Shown one piece after another: positions 58,018 through 64,000 of a stretch of 64,000 bases of DNA (its first letter is position 1; each line of letters opens with the position of its first letter). The stretch comes from a virus, in IMG/VR virus record IMGVR_UViG_3300025133_000055, positions 1 to 64,000 of that record. One strand, 5' to 3'. Made by a program: the position numbers and the translations under genes. The notes beneath the pieces are model-generated. The model saw only the letters and a program-made list of their open reading frames with translations. It did no database searches and was not told the DNA's origin.

Positions 58018-59196
58018 TTGAAAAAAGCAGAAGAACAAGAAAAGCAAGAAGAATTGGTGAGCTTACAGAAGATAACCGAAAATACCGAAATATCAAAAAT
58101 AACTTTTAATACCCCAAGATTTACACAACTTTTAAGAATGTCAGGAGCTATACTTAAAAACAGGATTTCGTTTAAAAATCCGCTCATGTTAATGCACTCA
58201 GTCACTGAGGCATGTAATGCTAAATGCCCCTATTGTGTATTTCGCCATGGAAAAGGGGGCCCTAACGAAATGTCTCTAGACGAGATTTCCTCTCTATATA
58301 AAGAGGCGGAGAAACTTTCTATGCAATATGTTCACCTCTGGGGAGGTGAGCCGCTTATTCATCCGAGAATTTCTCAAATTTTAACCCTCGCAAAAGAATC
58401 TCGACTAATAACCGGACTTGTTACGAATGGTGCCTTTTTAAGAAAGAAGGCTGATGATATAATCCCCAAGCTTGATAGACTTTATATATCCCTTGATTAC
58501 CCGGGCCCTTATCATAACACTTTGAGGGAAACTCCTGGACTTTATGAAGCCACTATAGAGGGGGTTAAGTATATTCGCTCAAAATGGAAAGATCAACCAA
58601 TAGTCGTTAGTTTTACATTAATGAAAGATAATGCTGATGCTATTGTTGAAATGGCCGCATTATGTAGTGAAATAGGTGCAAGGCTATATGTTAATCCGAT
58701 GCGAGAAACTTCAAATTCAGATTCAGATCAAATCTCAATCCTCCAAAATAAAGAAGTTTTTGAGGTTAATAACAGTGACAGAATAATAAAGTGGACCGAA
58801 CAGTCTTTGATTTGGGAGCAGCTTATACAGCTTAAAAGACAGGGTTATCCCATTCAAAACTCTATGTATTATATGAAAATGTTGGCTAAAACTGGAAAAT
58901 CTCCAACCTACAAATGTCACTGGCCCAAGATTGCCATTGGAATAGAGTCTAATGGAGATATTGCAGACTGTCAAAGGTGGGGGAATCCAATTTCTAATAT
59001 AAGAGAGCAATCTCTCAAGGGTATTGTTCAGCTTCCAAGAATGAAGGAACTTTACGGGGCCTGCGGTGAAGCCTGTAATGAATGTGCATCTCCAGCTAGA
59101 GTGGAGCCTTCAAAATTTTGGGATCTCCATGTCGGAATGATATTGCAAACAGTGCAGAGTATGGTTTTTGGAGCACCTGTTCCAAAGAAAGAATGA
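58018..59196 (+). CDS. Radical SAM protein with C-terminal cysteine cluster (SPASM-like)
   Basis: A 392-residue enzyme with TTG start behind GGGGGAAGG. The radical SAM cluster is C66-x3-C70-x2-C73 (VTEACNAKCPYCVFRHGKG), followed by HLWGGEPLIHPRI and VTNGAFL. C-terminal cysteines in YKCHWP, IADCQRWG and YGACGEACNECAS fit a SPASM-type auxiliary cluster, found in enzymes that modify peptides or cofactors. Its substrate is unknown. It is 8 bp after the cytochrome gene, so the two are likely cotranscribed. Confidence 0.85.
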   Translation: MKKAEEQEKQEELVSLQKITENTEISKITFNTPRFTQLLRMSGAILKNRISFKNPLMLMHSVTEACNAKCPYCVFRHGKGGPNEMSLDEISSLYKEAEKLSMQYVHLWGGEPLIHPRISQILTLAKESRLITGLVTNGAFLRKKADDIIPKLDRLYISLDYPGPYHNTLRETPGLYEATIEGVKYIRSKWKDQPIVVSFTLMKDNADAIVEMAALCSEIGARLYVNPMRETSNSDSDQISILQNKEVFEVNNSDRIIKWTEQSLIWEQLIQLKRQGYPIQNSMYYMKMLAKTGKSPTYKCHWPKIAIGIESNGDIADCQRWGNPISNIREQSLKGIVQLPRMKELYGACGEACNECASPARVEPSKFWDLHVGMILQTVQSMVFGAPVPKKE

Positions 59197-59265
59197 AAAA
59201 AAATAAAAAAATCAAACGACGAATTGCTTGAATTCATATCTACAATATATAAGAGGTGCATTTTA
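59184..59265 (+). pseudogene. Truncated copy of the cytochrome c 3' end
   Basis: The sequence from 59184 repeats the cytochrome gene from 57860 (AAAGAAAGAATG, then ATCAAACGACGAATTGCTT) with an inserted 7-bp stretch. It then jumps to TACAATATATAAGAG at 59241, which matches 57984. About 90 bp between are missing. It brackets the radical SAM gene, so a duplication followed by deletion is inferred. Confidence 0.75.
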
Positions 59266-59275
59266 GGGAAGTTTT

Positions 59276-59286
59276 AACTATTTATA
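59276..59286 (+). promoter_or_regulatory. AACTATTTATA element (candidate late promoter)
   Basis: An exact copy 15 bp before GTG 59301, which has GGGGAAAG as ribosome site. Confidence 0.5.
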
Positions 59287-59300
59287 AGCGGGGAAAGCAA

Positions 59301-59594
59301 GTGAATTTAACAAAAAAACAATTAAAAAGAATTATAAAAGAGGAGCTTAATCTTCTCAATGAGCAAGAGCAAGAGCAAGCCCCAGCCAGGGCCCGCACAA
59401 ATGTCAAGCGTGTGTCTAAGAAGCTAGAAAAAGTCGCTGGACTTGATGAGTTGCTCGCCGGGCTAACAAATAGACAAGATCTTATACAATTTATTTGGAG
59501 TCAGGTTCTTCAAAAAGTTAGTGGAAACATTTCAAAACAAGATATCGGCGCCGCACTTAAAGCTCTTCTTGCTCAAGTGGCTAAATCAGGATAA
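59301..59594 (+). CDS. IIKEE-tagged protein
   Basis: A 97-residue protein from GTG 59301, MNLTKKQLKRIIKEELNLLNEQEQEQ, putting the tag at the N-terminus (an in-frame upstream start would bury it). The rest is Ala/Arg/Lys-rich then helical (DELLAGLTNRQDLIQFIWSQVLQKV). Confidence 0.6.
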   Translation: MNLTKKQLKRIIKEELNLLNEQEQEQAPARARTNVKRVSKKLEKVAGLDELLAGLTNRQDLIQFIWSQVLQKVSGNISKQDIGAALKALLAQVAKSG

Positions 59595-59605
59595 TAAAAA
59601 AACAA

Positions 59606-59902
59606 ATGAAAATATCAAAAGACACATTAAGAAAGATGATCATGCAAGAAATAAGAATTTCTATTGCCCAACAGGCGCCTGTCGAAGAAGAACTTGGTTC
59701 TGCTCAAACTTATGTTACAGCCAAGCCAACTTCCTATATTGCATCGCACGACGCAACGATGGGACAAATCTCTGAGGACGAGGACGAGGATGAAATAAGT
59801 GAGGGAACTACTGGAATTACCCTAACGAAGAATTGGCTAAAGACCATGGTTCAAGAAGCCATCGACGATTTACTTTTTTCAGATAAAGGTGTTGTTGAAT
59901 AA
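59606..59902 (+). CDS. IIKEE-tagged protein
   Basis: A 98-residue protein with a variant tag MKISKDTLRKMIMQEIRISIA; M-Q-E stands in the usual I-K-E position. The middle is acidic (SEDEDEDEISEG) and a second tag-like helix TKNWLKTMVQEAIDDLLF closes the chain. Confidence 0.55.
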   Translation: MKISKDTLRKMIMQEIRISIAQQAPVEEELGSAQTYVTAKPTSYIASHDATMGQISEDEDEDEISEGTTGITLTKNWLKTMVQEAIDDLLFSDKGVVE

Positions 59903-59920
59903 AAGGGGTGGAAAATTACA

Positions 59921-60070
59921 ATGAAAAAACATCTTAGAAATCTTATTAAAGAGGGGCTCGACGAGGCCTGCGGGATTCCCGCTGAACGTCTTCCCCTTAT
60001 AATAAAAGAACCTCCAAAGAAAAAAATCATTATTAGAATTCTAAGAAAAGCGAATAATGATTCAATTTAA
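59921..60070 (+). CDS. Small IIKEE-type tagged peptide
   Basis: A 49-residue ORF, MKKHLRNLIKEGLDEACGIPAERLPLIIKEPPKKKIIIRILRKANNDSI. Short tag, then a basic tail. GGGGTGG precedes the ATG and its stop overlaps the next gene by 14 bp. Confidence 0.5.
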   Translation: MKKHLRNLIKEGLDEACGIPAERLPLIIKEPPKKKIIIRILRKANNDSI

Positions 60071-60584
60071 ATTATCCCAGGGACTCCAAGACCGCGAGTT
60101 TAAAAATAAAAACCCCATTAAAGAAAAAATAGATCAAATGACTCATATTCTGCGTGAAGTGCAGAATATTAAGGATGAGCTTGACAAGTTAATTAAACCA
60201 GGAAACCTCCCTATTTCCAAAAATAATGAGAAGGAAACATGGGCCCAAGATGTTTTAGAGTTGTTGGGTGGACCTCACACAAAAAGTAATAAATTATTTG
60301 ATAGGCTATTATATCTTCATAAAAATTTTCATAATCTTTTTATGCCCATGTGGGATGATATAGACGGTATAGACTCGGAATGGGAAACCAAAATAAAAAA
60401 AATGTCCGAAGATTATTGGTCGATATATAGTTTGTTAAGCATACTGAGAGATTTTGCCCAATCTCTTATAGAGAGAGATTGGGGGGCCCTTGAGGGCATT
60501 TTAGATTTCTATTACGATAATTTTGTGTTATTTAATCTTCAAAATAAGCTAGACGGGAATATGTGGGAGCGCGCCCAAAACTAG
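60057..60584 (+). CDS. Helical hypothetical protein
   Basis: A 175-residue protein without a tag. It is helical throughout: MTHILREVQNIKDELDKLI, KLFDRLLYLHKNFHNLFMPMW, YWSIYSLLSILRDFAQSLIERDW. Function unknown. Confidence 0.55.
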   Translation: MIQFKLSQGLQDREFKNKNPIKEKIDQMTHILREVQNIKDELDKLIKPGNLPISKNNEKETWAQDVLELLGGPHTKSNKLFDRLLYLHKNFHNLFMPMWDDIDGIDSEWETKIKKMSEDYWSIYSLLSILRDFAQSLIERDWGALEGILDFYYDNFVLFNLQNKLDGNMWERAQN

Positions 60585-60604
60585 GAATAAAATAACAATA
60601 ATGC

Positions 60605-60633
60605 TTGACATCTCTACGAAAATATGTTATATT
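60605..60633 (+). promoter_or_regulatory. Sigma70-type promoter
   Basis: TTGACA (60605-60610), 17 bp, TATATT (60628-60633). It serves the lipoprotein at 60650 behind GAGGAAAAA. The frame's first TTG lies in the -35 box and is not a start. Confidence 0.7.
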
Positions 60634-60649
60634 TATAATAGAGGAAAAA

Positions 60650-61117
60650 ATGAAAGCAAACAAATTTAAACTCTCTTATATCATTGCATTCTGGCCGGCC
60701 CTATTCTTTGTGATGATTATGTTATGTTTATCAGCCCTTTCTGGGTGTTATGGCTATGATACGGGATATTATAGTCATAAGCATAATAATCCCGAGCGGA
60801 CACCAATGATCGAGGCAGTTAAGGCCTCGTGTTATTATAATTATACATACGACGACTATAAGTGGTACTTCGATGCTTGGGTTCACTACCCAAGATATGA
60901 TTTCGAAGGTGTCGTAGAAGTTCATGTTGATATTTTCGATGAAGGGTATCTAGTCGATACTTTTCCCCTATATCATAATAGGGAAAAGTATTGGGAGTCA
61001 CAATGGATCGAAATGGCGGAAACACACTTGTGGTGTGGAGACTACTACGAAGTCGAATTCGTTGCATATGATCACCAAGGGAATTTTGATATTTTTAGAA
61101 CAACTCCTTATTATTGA
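60650..61117 (+). CDS. Lipoprotein with a beta-rich exterior domain
   Basis: A 155-residue protein from ATG 60650. Signal peptide with lipobox LSGC (MLCLSALSGCYGYD). The mature part is rich in Tyr, Trp and acidic residues (SCYYNYTYDDYKWYFDAWVHY), resembling a small immunoglobulin-like sandwich. It has its own early-type promoter. Outer-membrane or periplasmic role such as superinfection exclusion is possible. Confidence 0.6.
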   Translation: MKANKFKLSYIIAFWPALFFVMIMLCLSALSGCYGYDTGYYSHKHNNPERTPMIEAVKASCYYNYTYDDYKWYFDAWVHYPRYDFEGVVEVHVDIFDEGYLVDTFPLYHNREKYWESQWIEMAETHLWCGDYYEVEFVAYDHQGNFDIFRTTPYY

Positions 61118-61163
61118 ATAAATTTGTATCTATAAAATTATTACTGGTTTATAAAACTCCTGA

Positions 61164-61174
61164 AACTATTTATT
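61164..61174 (+). promoter_or_regulatory. AACTATTTATT element (variant)
   Basis: A one-base variant, 24 bp before ATG 61198, followed by AGTGTTGG as in the copy at 34873. Confidence 0.45.
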
Positions 61175-61197
61175 AGTGTTGGAGAAATTTGATTTTT

Positions 61198-61722
61198 ATG
61201 AAATTAACAAGAGAACAATTATTACAGATCGTTCAAGAAGAACTCTCAAAAATTTTAAAAGAGAGTGACCCTCCATGGATTCGTAAACGAAGAGAGAAAG
61301 AAAAGGGAGGGAGAAAACAAATACCCCTGTATGTTCCTCAGTATAGAGAACCTCCCGAAGAAGAAGAAGAAGAGGAAGAAGAGGCTCGGAGGGGAACAAC
61401 CTATATAAGTGGGGGTAATATTCCAAGTGGGGGCAATATTCCATCAAGTAATATCCCGGAGGGAAAAATGTTTAAACTTACAAGATCACAGTTGAAAAAA
61501 ATTATAAGAGAAGAAATATCGAATATAGTTCATGAATCCGGAGAAGATTTCCTTCAAGATATAAAGTCAACCGGAGAATGGACAGATTATACCATCGCAC
61601 AGTTGGAAAAGAAGAAAGCCGCACTGATGAAGAAAAAGACAAGAACGAAGCCCGAACAAGAAAAGGTTAGTCAAATTACTTTTGCGATCAATGCCAAAGA
61701 AGGGGATTATAAGAAGAAATGA
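61198..61722 (+). CDS. Protein with two IIKEE tags, possible internal start
   Basis: A 174-residue protein from ATG 61198, opening MKLTREQLLQIVQEELSKILKE. After a Glu-rich linker and a repeated SGGNIP segment, a second tag, MFKLTRSQLKKIIREEISNIVHE, begins at codon 91 (61468). That ATG is preceded by CCGGAGGGAAAA, a good ribosome site, so a second product is likely from the same frame. The last part is basic helix. It overlaps the next tagged gene (ATGA). Confidence 0.6.
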   Translation: MKLTREQLLQIVQEELSKILKESDPPWIRKRREKEKGGRKQIPLYVPQYREPPEEEEEEEEEARRGTTYISGGNIPSGGNIPSSNIPEGKMFKLTRSQLKKIIREEISNIVHESGEDFLQDIKSTGEWTDYTIAQLEKKKAALMKKKTRTKPEQEKVSQITFAINAKEGDYKKK

Positions 61723-62090
61723 AATTATCCAGAAAAAGATTAAAACAAATTATCGCTGAAGAAATTCAAAGAGTGGAAGAGATTAAAAATGATGCCGTTC
61801 AATTAGCGACAATGCAAGATCAAATGAGCCAAATCAATGGTGGTGGAGATGATCAACTGATAATAGATCTCGGTTCTATGTGCGACGAGATGATCGATCC
61901 AATCAGTAGACTTAGCGATGGGTCGATGCAGGGTGCTCTACGACTATCTCTTGATAATTTAAGGGCAATTGTTGGCGAAATCGCACAAGATTTGAAAGGT
62001 AGAAGTAGGCAGGCGGTTCAATCGCCAGAACAACATATGGGGGGTGTGCAGCCGGCACAGGCGCCACCAACGCAAGAGGAGAATAGTTAA
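61719..62090 (+). CDS. IIKEE-tagged protein
   Basis: A 123-residue protein, MKLSRKRLKQIIAEEIQRVEEIKND at the start. I-A-E stands at the protease-like position. The rest is a helical acidic body with a Gln/Pro-rich tail (QSPEQHMGGVQPAQAPPTQEE). Confidence 0.6.
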   Translation: MKLSRKRLKQIIAEEIQRVEEIKNDAVQLATMQDQMSQINGGGDDQLIIDLGSMCDEMIDPISRLSDGSMQGALRLSLDNLRAIVGEIAQDLKGRSRQAVQSPEQHMGGVQPAQAPPTQEENS

Positions 62091-62468
62091 ATGTCACGAT
62101 GGGGAAAACCAATAAAAAATAAGAAAAGATTCGATGCTCGTTATTTTATGAGCGAAAGAGAAGAAAGGATTGATGAGATTCATCCTGGAGATCCTGGAAT
62201 TGACTCTAAAAAAAGAGATAGAAAGGAGCCTGGGGTTGATGGTGCACCATTCCCGGGTGGTTCAATTGAAGATCTTCCTCCTATTTCCGATGATATATTG
62301 CAACAAGAAAAAGAAAAAGCTCTAGCTACAAAATTGGGATTACCATGGAAGGGTACCGGTGGTCCGAACAAGATGGAACCTGGAGATTTTGATTGGGATG
62401 ATGTTGTTGATGAAGTGGAGGCTGCACAGGAAAGAACTGCACGTGCCACCGAATTGGAAGAAACTTGA
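62091..62468 (+). CDS. Hypothetical protein without tag
   Basis: A 125-residue charged protein, MSRWGKPIKNKKRFDARYFMSEREERIDEIHPGDPGIDS..., with Pro/Gly-rich, largely disordered sequence (DGAPFPGGSIEDLPPISDD). Likely a virion-associated factor from its neighbours. Confidence 0.55.
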   Translation: MSRWGKPIKNKKRFDARYFMSEREERIDEIHPGDPGIDSKKRDRKEPGVDGAPFPGGSIEDLPPISDDILQQEKEKALATKLGLPWKGTGGPNKMEPGDFDWDDVVDEVEAAQERTARATELEET

Positions 62469-62508
62469 ATGAAGCACGATGATCAGGATGATCATCAATA
62501 ATAAAAAA

Positions 62509-63000
62509 ATGAAAATTACACAATCACATTTAAAGAGACTTATTAAAGAAGAACTTCAAAAAGTTCTCCTTGAGGCGGAATATGATACAAAAGTAGCTAT
62601 GGATATGGCATATCTTAACTGCGATAACGCAACAGCAGGAGAATTTTGTGGTGATTTTTTTAATAAAGAAAGGGCCGATCACTGGGTAGATCTCAGGGAT
62701 GACCCAAAAGAGATAGAAAGAATAGGCCTATCCTTTCAGAAAAGAGGCTTATCTGCTGGAATGGTTGATCATTTGATGAAGATTTTAACCGTTATAAAAT
62801 GCATTCGCGCTGGATCTGATCAAAATGAAACCGTCCAAAGAGAAATTAAAACTATAGTTTCTGTTATTCGGGATATAATGGGTGTTGATGGAGAAATACA
62901 GTGTCCTCCAAGTGATACAGAAGAGCCTGAAGAATTAGATCACGAAGAAAGAGCCCAAAGATATCGAGATATTGGATACGGAAGGCCTTCTAGGGATTAA
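62509..63000 (+). CDS. IIKEE-tagged protein
   Basis: A 163-residue protein from ATG 62509, MKITQSHLKRLIKEELQKVLLEAEYD; starting earlier in frame would bury the tag. AYLNCDNATAGEFCGDFF and CIRAGSDQNE carry cysteines. The C-terminus is acidic then charged (TEEPEELDHEERAQRYRDIG). Confidence 0.6.
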   Translation: MKITQSHLKRLIKEELQKVLLEAEYDTKVAMDMAYLNCDNATAGEFCGDFFNKERADHWVDLRDDPKEIERIGLSFQKRGLSAGMVDHLMKILTVIKCIRAGSDQNETVQREIKTIVSVIRDIMGVDGEIQCPPSDTEEPEELDHEERAQRYRDIGYGRPSRD

Positions 63001-63015
63001 GGGGGTGGTATAAAT

Positions 63016-63102
63016 ATGGATATTCCTATTCCATTACCGTGCTTACTGTTTATTTTATTTGGATTATTTACTTTTTTGGTAGTACTTTATCTAAAAGATT
63101 AA
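63016..63102 (+). CDS. Membrane micropeptide
   Basis: A 28-residue ORF, MDIPIPLPCLLFILFGLFTFLVVLYLKD, one transmembrane helix. GGGGGTGG lies 10 bp upstream. Function unknown. Confidence 0.45.
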   Translation: MDIPIPLPCLLFILFGLFTFLVVLYLKD

Positions 63103-63116
63103 TAATTACTTATGAT

Positions 63117-63230
63117 ATGATGAAAAATAGAATTCCTTTAAAAGATTACTTGACATTCATTGCCGGAGTTGGTATAATGGTATTAATGATGGCGGGATTG
63201 ATTTCTCTTGCTCTCTTTGCAAATTGTTAA
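63117..63230 (+). CDS. Membrane micropeptide
   Basis: A 37-residue ORF, MMKNRIPLKDYLTFIAGVGIMVLMMAGLISLALFANC, one transmembrane helix. It lies before the last tagged genes. The ribosome site is poor, so the call is moderate. A promoter overlaps its coding sequence. Confidence 0.4.
   Translation: MMKNRIPLKDYLTFIAGVGIMVLMMAGLISLALFANC
63150..63178 (+). promoter_or_regulatory. Sigma70-type promoter
   Basis: TTGACA (63150-63155), 17 bp, TATAAT (63173-63178): perfect consensus, 80 bp before the tagged gene at 63258. The AACTATTTATA element follows at 63230, so the gene may have two promoter types. Confidence 0.6.
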
Positions 63231-63240
63231 ACTATTTATA
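63230..63240 (+). promoter_or_regulatory. AACTATTTATA element (candidate late promoter)
   Basis: An exact copy 17 bp before the ATG at 63258, with GCAGGAGATC as ribosome site directly following. Confidence 0.5.
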
Positions 63241-63257
63241 GCAGGAGATCTCAAAGA

Positions 63258-63866
63258 ATGATAATAACAAAGAACCAGCTACGAAGAATTATCAAAGAAG
63301 AAATTCAAAAAGAGTTGCTTAAAGAGGGCGATGAGATAATTTTGGCCCAACAAATTATTGATTCAATAATTGGCAGCATACTTGGTGCCGGTCTCGGTGC
63401 ACTCATCGCACTTCCTGGTATAGCGCTGGTTGATTGGTTGGGATCTCTTGGAATAGGTCCTGCGAAATATGATCATCAACTGAGAAAACAAGACGAAGCT
63501 AAAGCTTTGGAGAAAATTAAAGATGTTGTTGCGGGCACCTTCTTGGGCTCCGAAGATTATGAAGATCCAGACTACGAAGGTCCACCTCCAGGATACACCT
63601 CAATTGCACATGAAGAGGGGGCAAGAGAGAAGATAAAAAGAGAGATTGATAGAAGGCTAGAAGAACTCAAAGCTAGTGACGAGATTGAGGAACTGCGCCA
63701 AATGTTCAGAGAAGAGACTGATTCAGAGAAATCAGGATCGGCAAAAGAAGATATAACACAAGTTTGGCCGCTGCATGCATATGATGAAAAATTGAACAAT
63801 ATGACCCTTAAGGGCGCCCAGGAATATCTTCAAGCGAGACAGCAAACCAAAGACTGGAACGAATAA
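63258..63866 (+). CDS. IIKEE-tagged membrane protein
   Basis: A 202-residue protein. MIITKNQLRRIIKEEIQKELLKEGDE tag, then two hydrophobic stretches (IIDSIIGSILGAGLGALIALPGIALVDWLGSLG) that could span or insert in a membrane, then acidic helices. A packaged membrane-active protein delivered on infection is an attractive guess. Confidence 0.6.
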   Translation: MIITKNQLRRIIKEEIQKELLKEGDEIILAQQIIDSIIGSILGAGLGALIALPGIALVDWLGSLGIGPAKYDHQLRKQDEAKALEKIKDVVAGTFLGSEDYEDPDYEGPPPGYTSIAHEEGAREKIKREIDRRLEELKASDEIEELRQMFREETDSEKSGSAKEDITQVWPLHAYDEKLNNMTLKGAQEYLQARQQTKDWNE

Positions 63867-63868
63867 AA

Positions 63869-64000
63869 ATGAAGCTTACAAAAAAATATTTAAGAAAATT
63901 TATTAAAGAGGAACTGGCCAAGGTCGTAGAAGACGAAGCTCACAATCCACTGGCAGCGCGCAACACCCTAATGAGGGATCTTGGCGCAGGTGAGGCTACT
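63869..64000 (+). CDS. IIKEE-tagged protein (5' part only)
   Basis: The window ends 44 codons into this gene: MKLTKKYLRKFIKEELAKVVEDEAHNPLAARNTLM.... The tag is intact with I-K-E. The remainder is outside the window. Confidence 0.6.
   Translation, partial: MKLTKKYLRKFIKEELAKVVEDEAHNPLAARNTLMRDLGAGEAT

Overview
The window is a stretch of a large tailed dsDNA phage (myovirus type, T4-like core). Every gene I support lies on the + strand. The phage assignment rests on a gp53-like baseplate wedge protein, a gp32-like zinc ssDNA-binding protein, a UvsX/RecA recombinase, a gp41/DnaB-like helicase, a 5'-3' exonuclease and dense packing with many 4-bp ATGA/TTGA/GTGA overlaps. The host is not identifiable. 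An adenosylcobalamin-type ribonucleotide reductase, several lipobox proteins and a membrane-anchored c-type cytochrome suggest a Gram-negative host with a cytochrome c maturation pathway; that is inference. No tRNA, integrase or CRISPR was seen.

Layout. 1-4.7 kb: tail/baseplate genes. 4.7-13.9 kb: replication and recombination (PolA-type polymerase domain, a divergent FtsZ/tubulin-like protein, gp32, UvsX, exonuclease, helicase), class II RNR and a GroES-like co-chaperonin. 13.9-19.2 kb: proteins with N-terminal tags, a GT-A-like enzyme and small ORFs. 19.2-29.5 kb: DNA and nucleotide metabolism, with three DNA methyltransferases, a DnaE-type polymerase, PurA/PurZ-family and GuaB-family enzymes, dUTPase, and a putative restriction nuclease fused by overlap to a C5 methyltransferase. 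29.6-42.3 kb: an acidic putative head protein, two chaperone/protease genes (GroEL, ClpP-like), an ImmA/IrrE-like metallopeptidase, NUDIX, lipoproteins (trypsin-like protease, VWA protein) and a nucleotidyltransferase. 42.3-54.7 kb: an accessory block of tiny proteins, many sharing an F-K-x-G-(D/Q)-I motif, plus a zinc-knuckle protein and a MoxR-type AAA+/DUF2201 VWA pair. 54.7-55.6 kb: a gene-free repeat region. 55.6-64 kb: late-type genes, mostly beginning with MK(I/L)T..L+.IIKEE tags, with an HNH insertion, a second ClpP-like protease, a c-type cytochrome and a radical SAM protein.

Regulation visible in sequence. Host-like promoters are TTGACA-N16/17-TATAAT. Six in the accessory block share a fixed architecture of three TTGAC boxes 11 and 15 bp apart upstream of one -10. 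The same triple box, without a -10, recurs five times in the 54.9-55.4 kb repeat region, twice inside 30-bp inverted repeats whose arms differ in sequence but stay complementary. A separate 11-bp element, AACTATTTATA, stands before the late/tagged genes and is a candidate late promoter.

The most promising unexplained material is the triple-box regulatory system with its repeat region, the family of small FKxGD proteins it drives together with the AAA+/VWA pair, the two N-terminal tag families that end in an (I/L)xE motif and may direct proteins into the capsid, and the cytochrome c/radical SAM pair bracketed by a decayed copy of the cytochrome gene.
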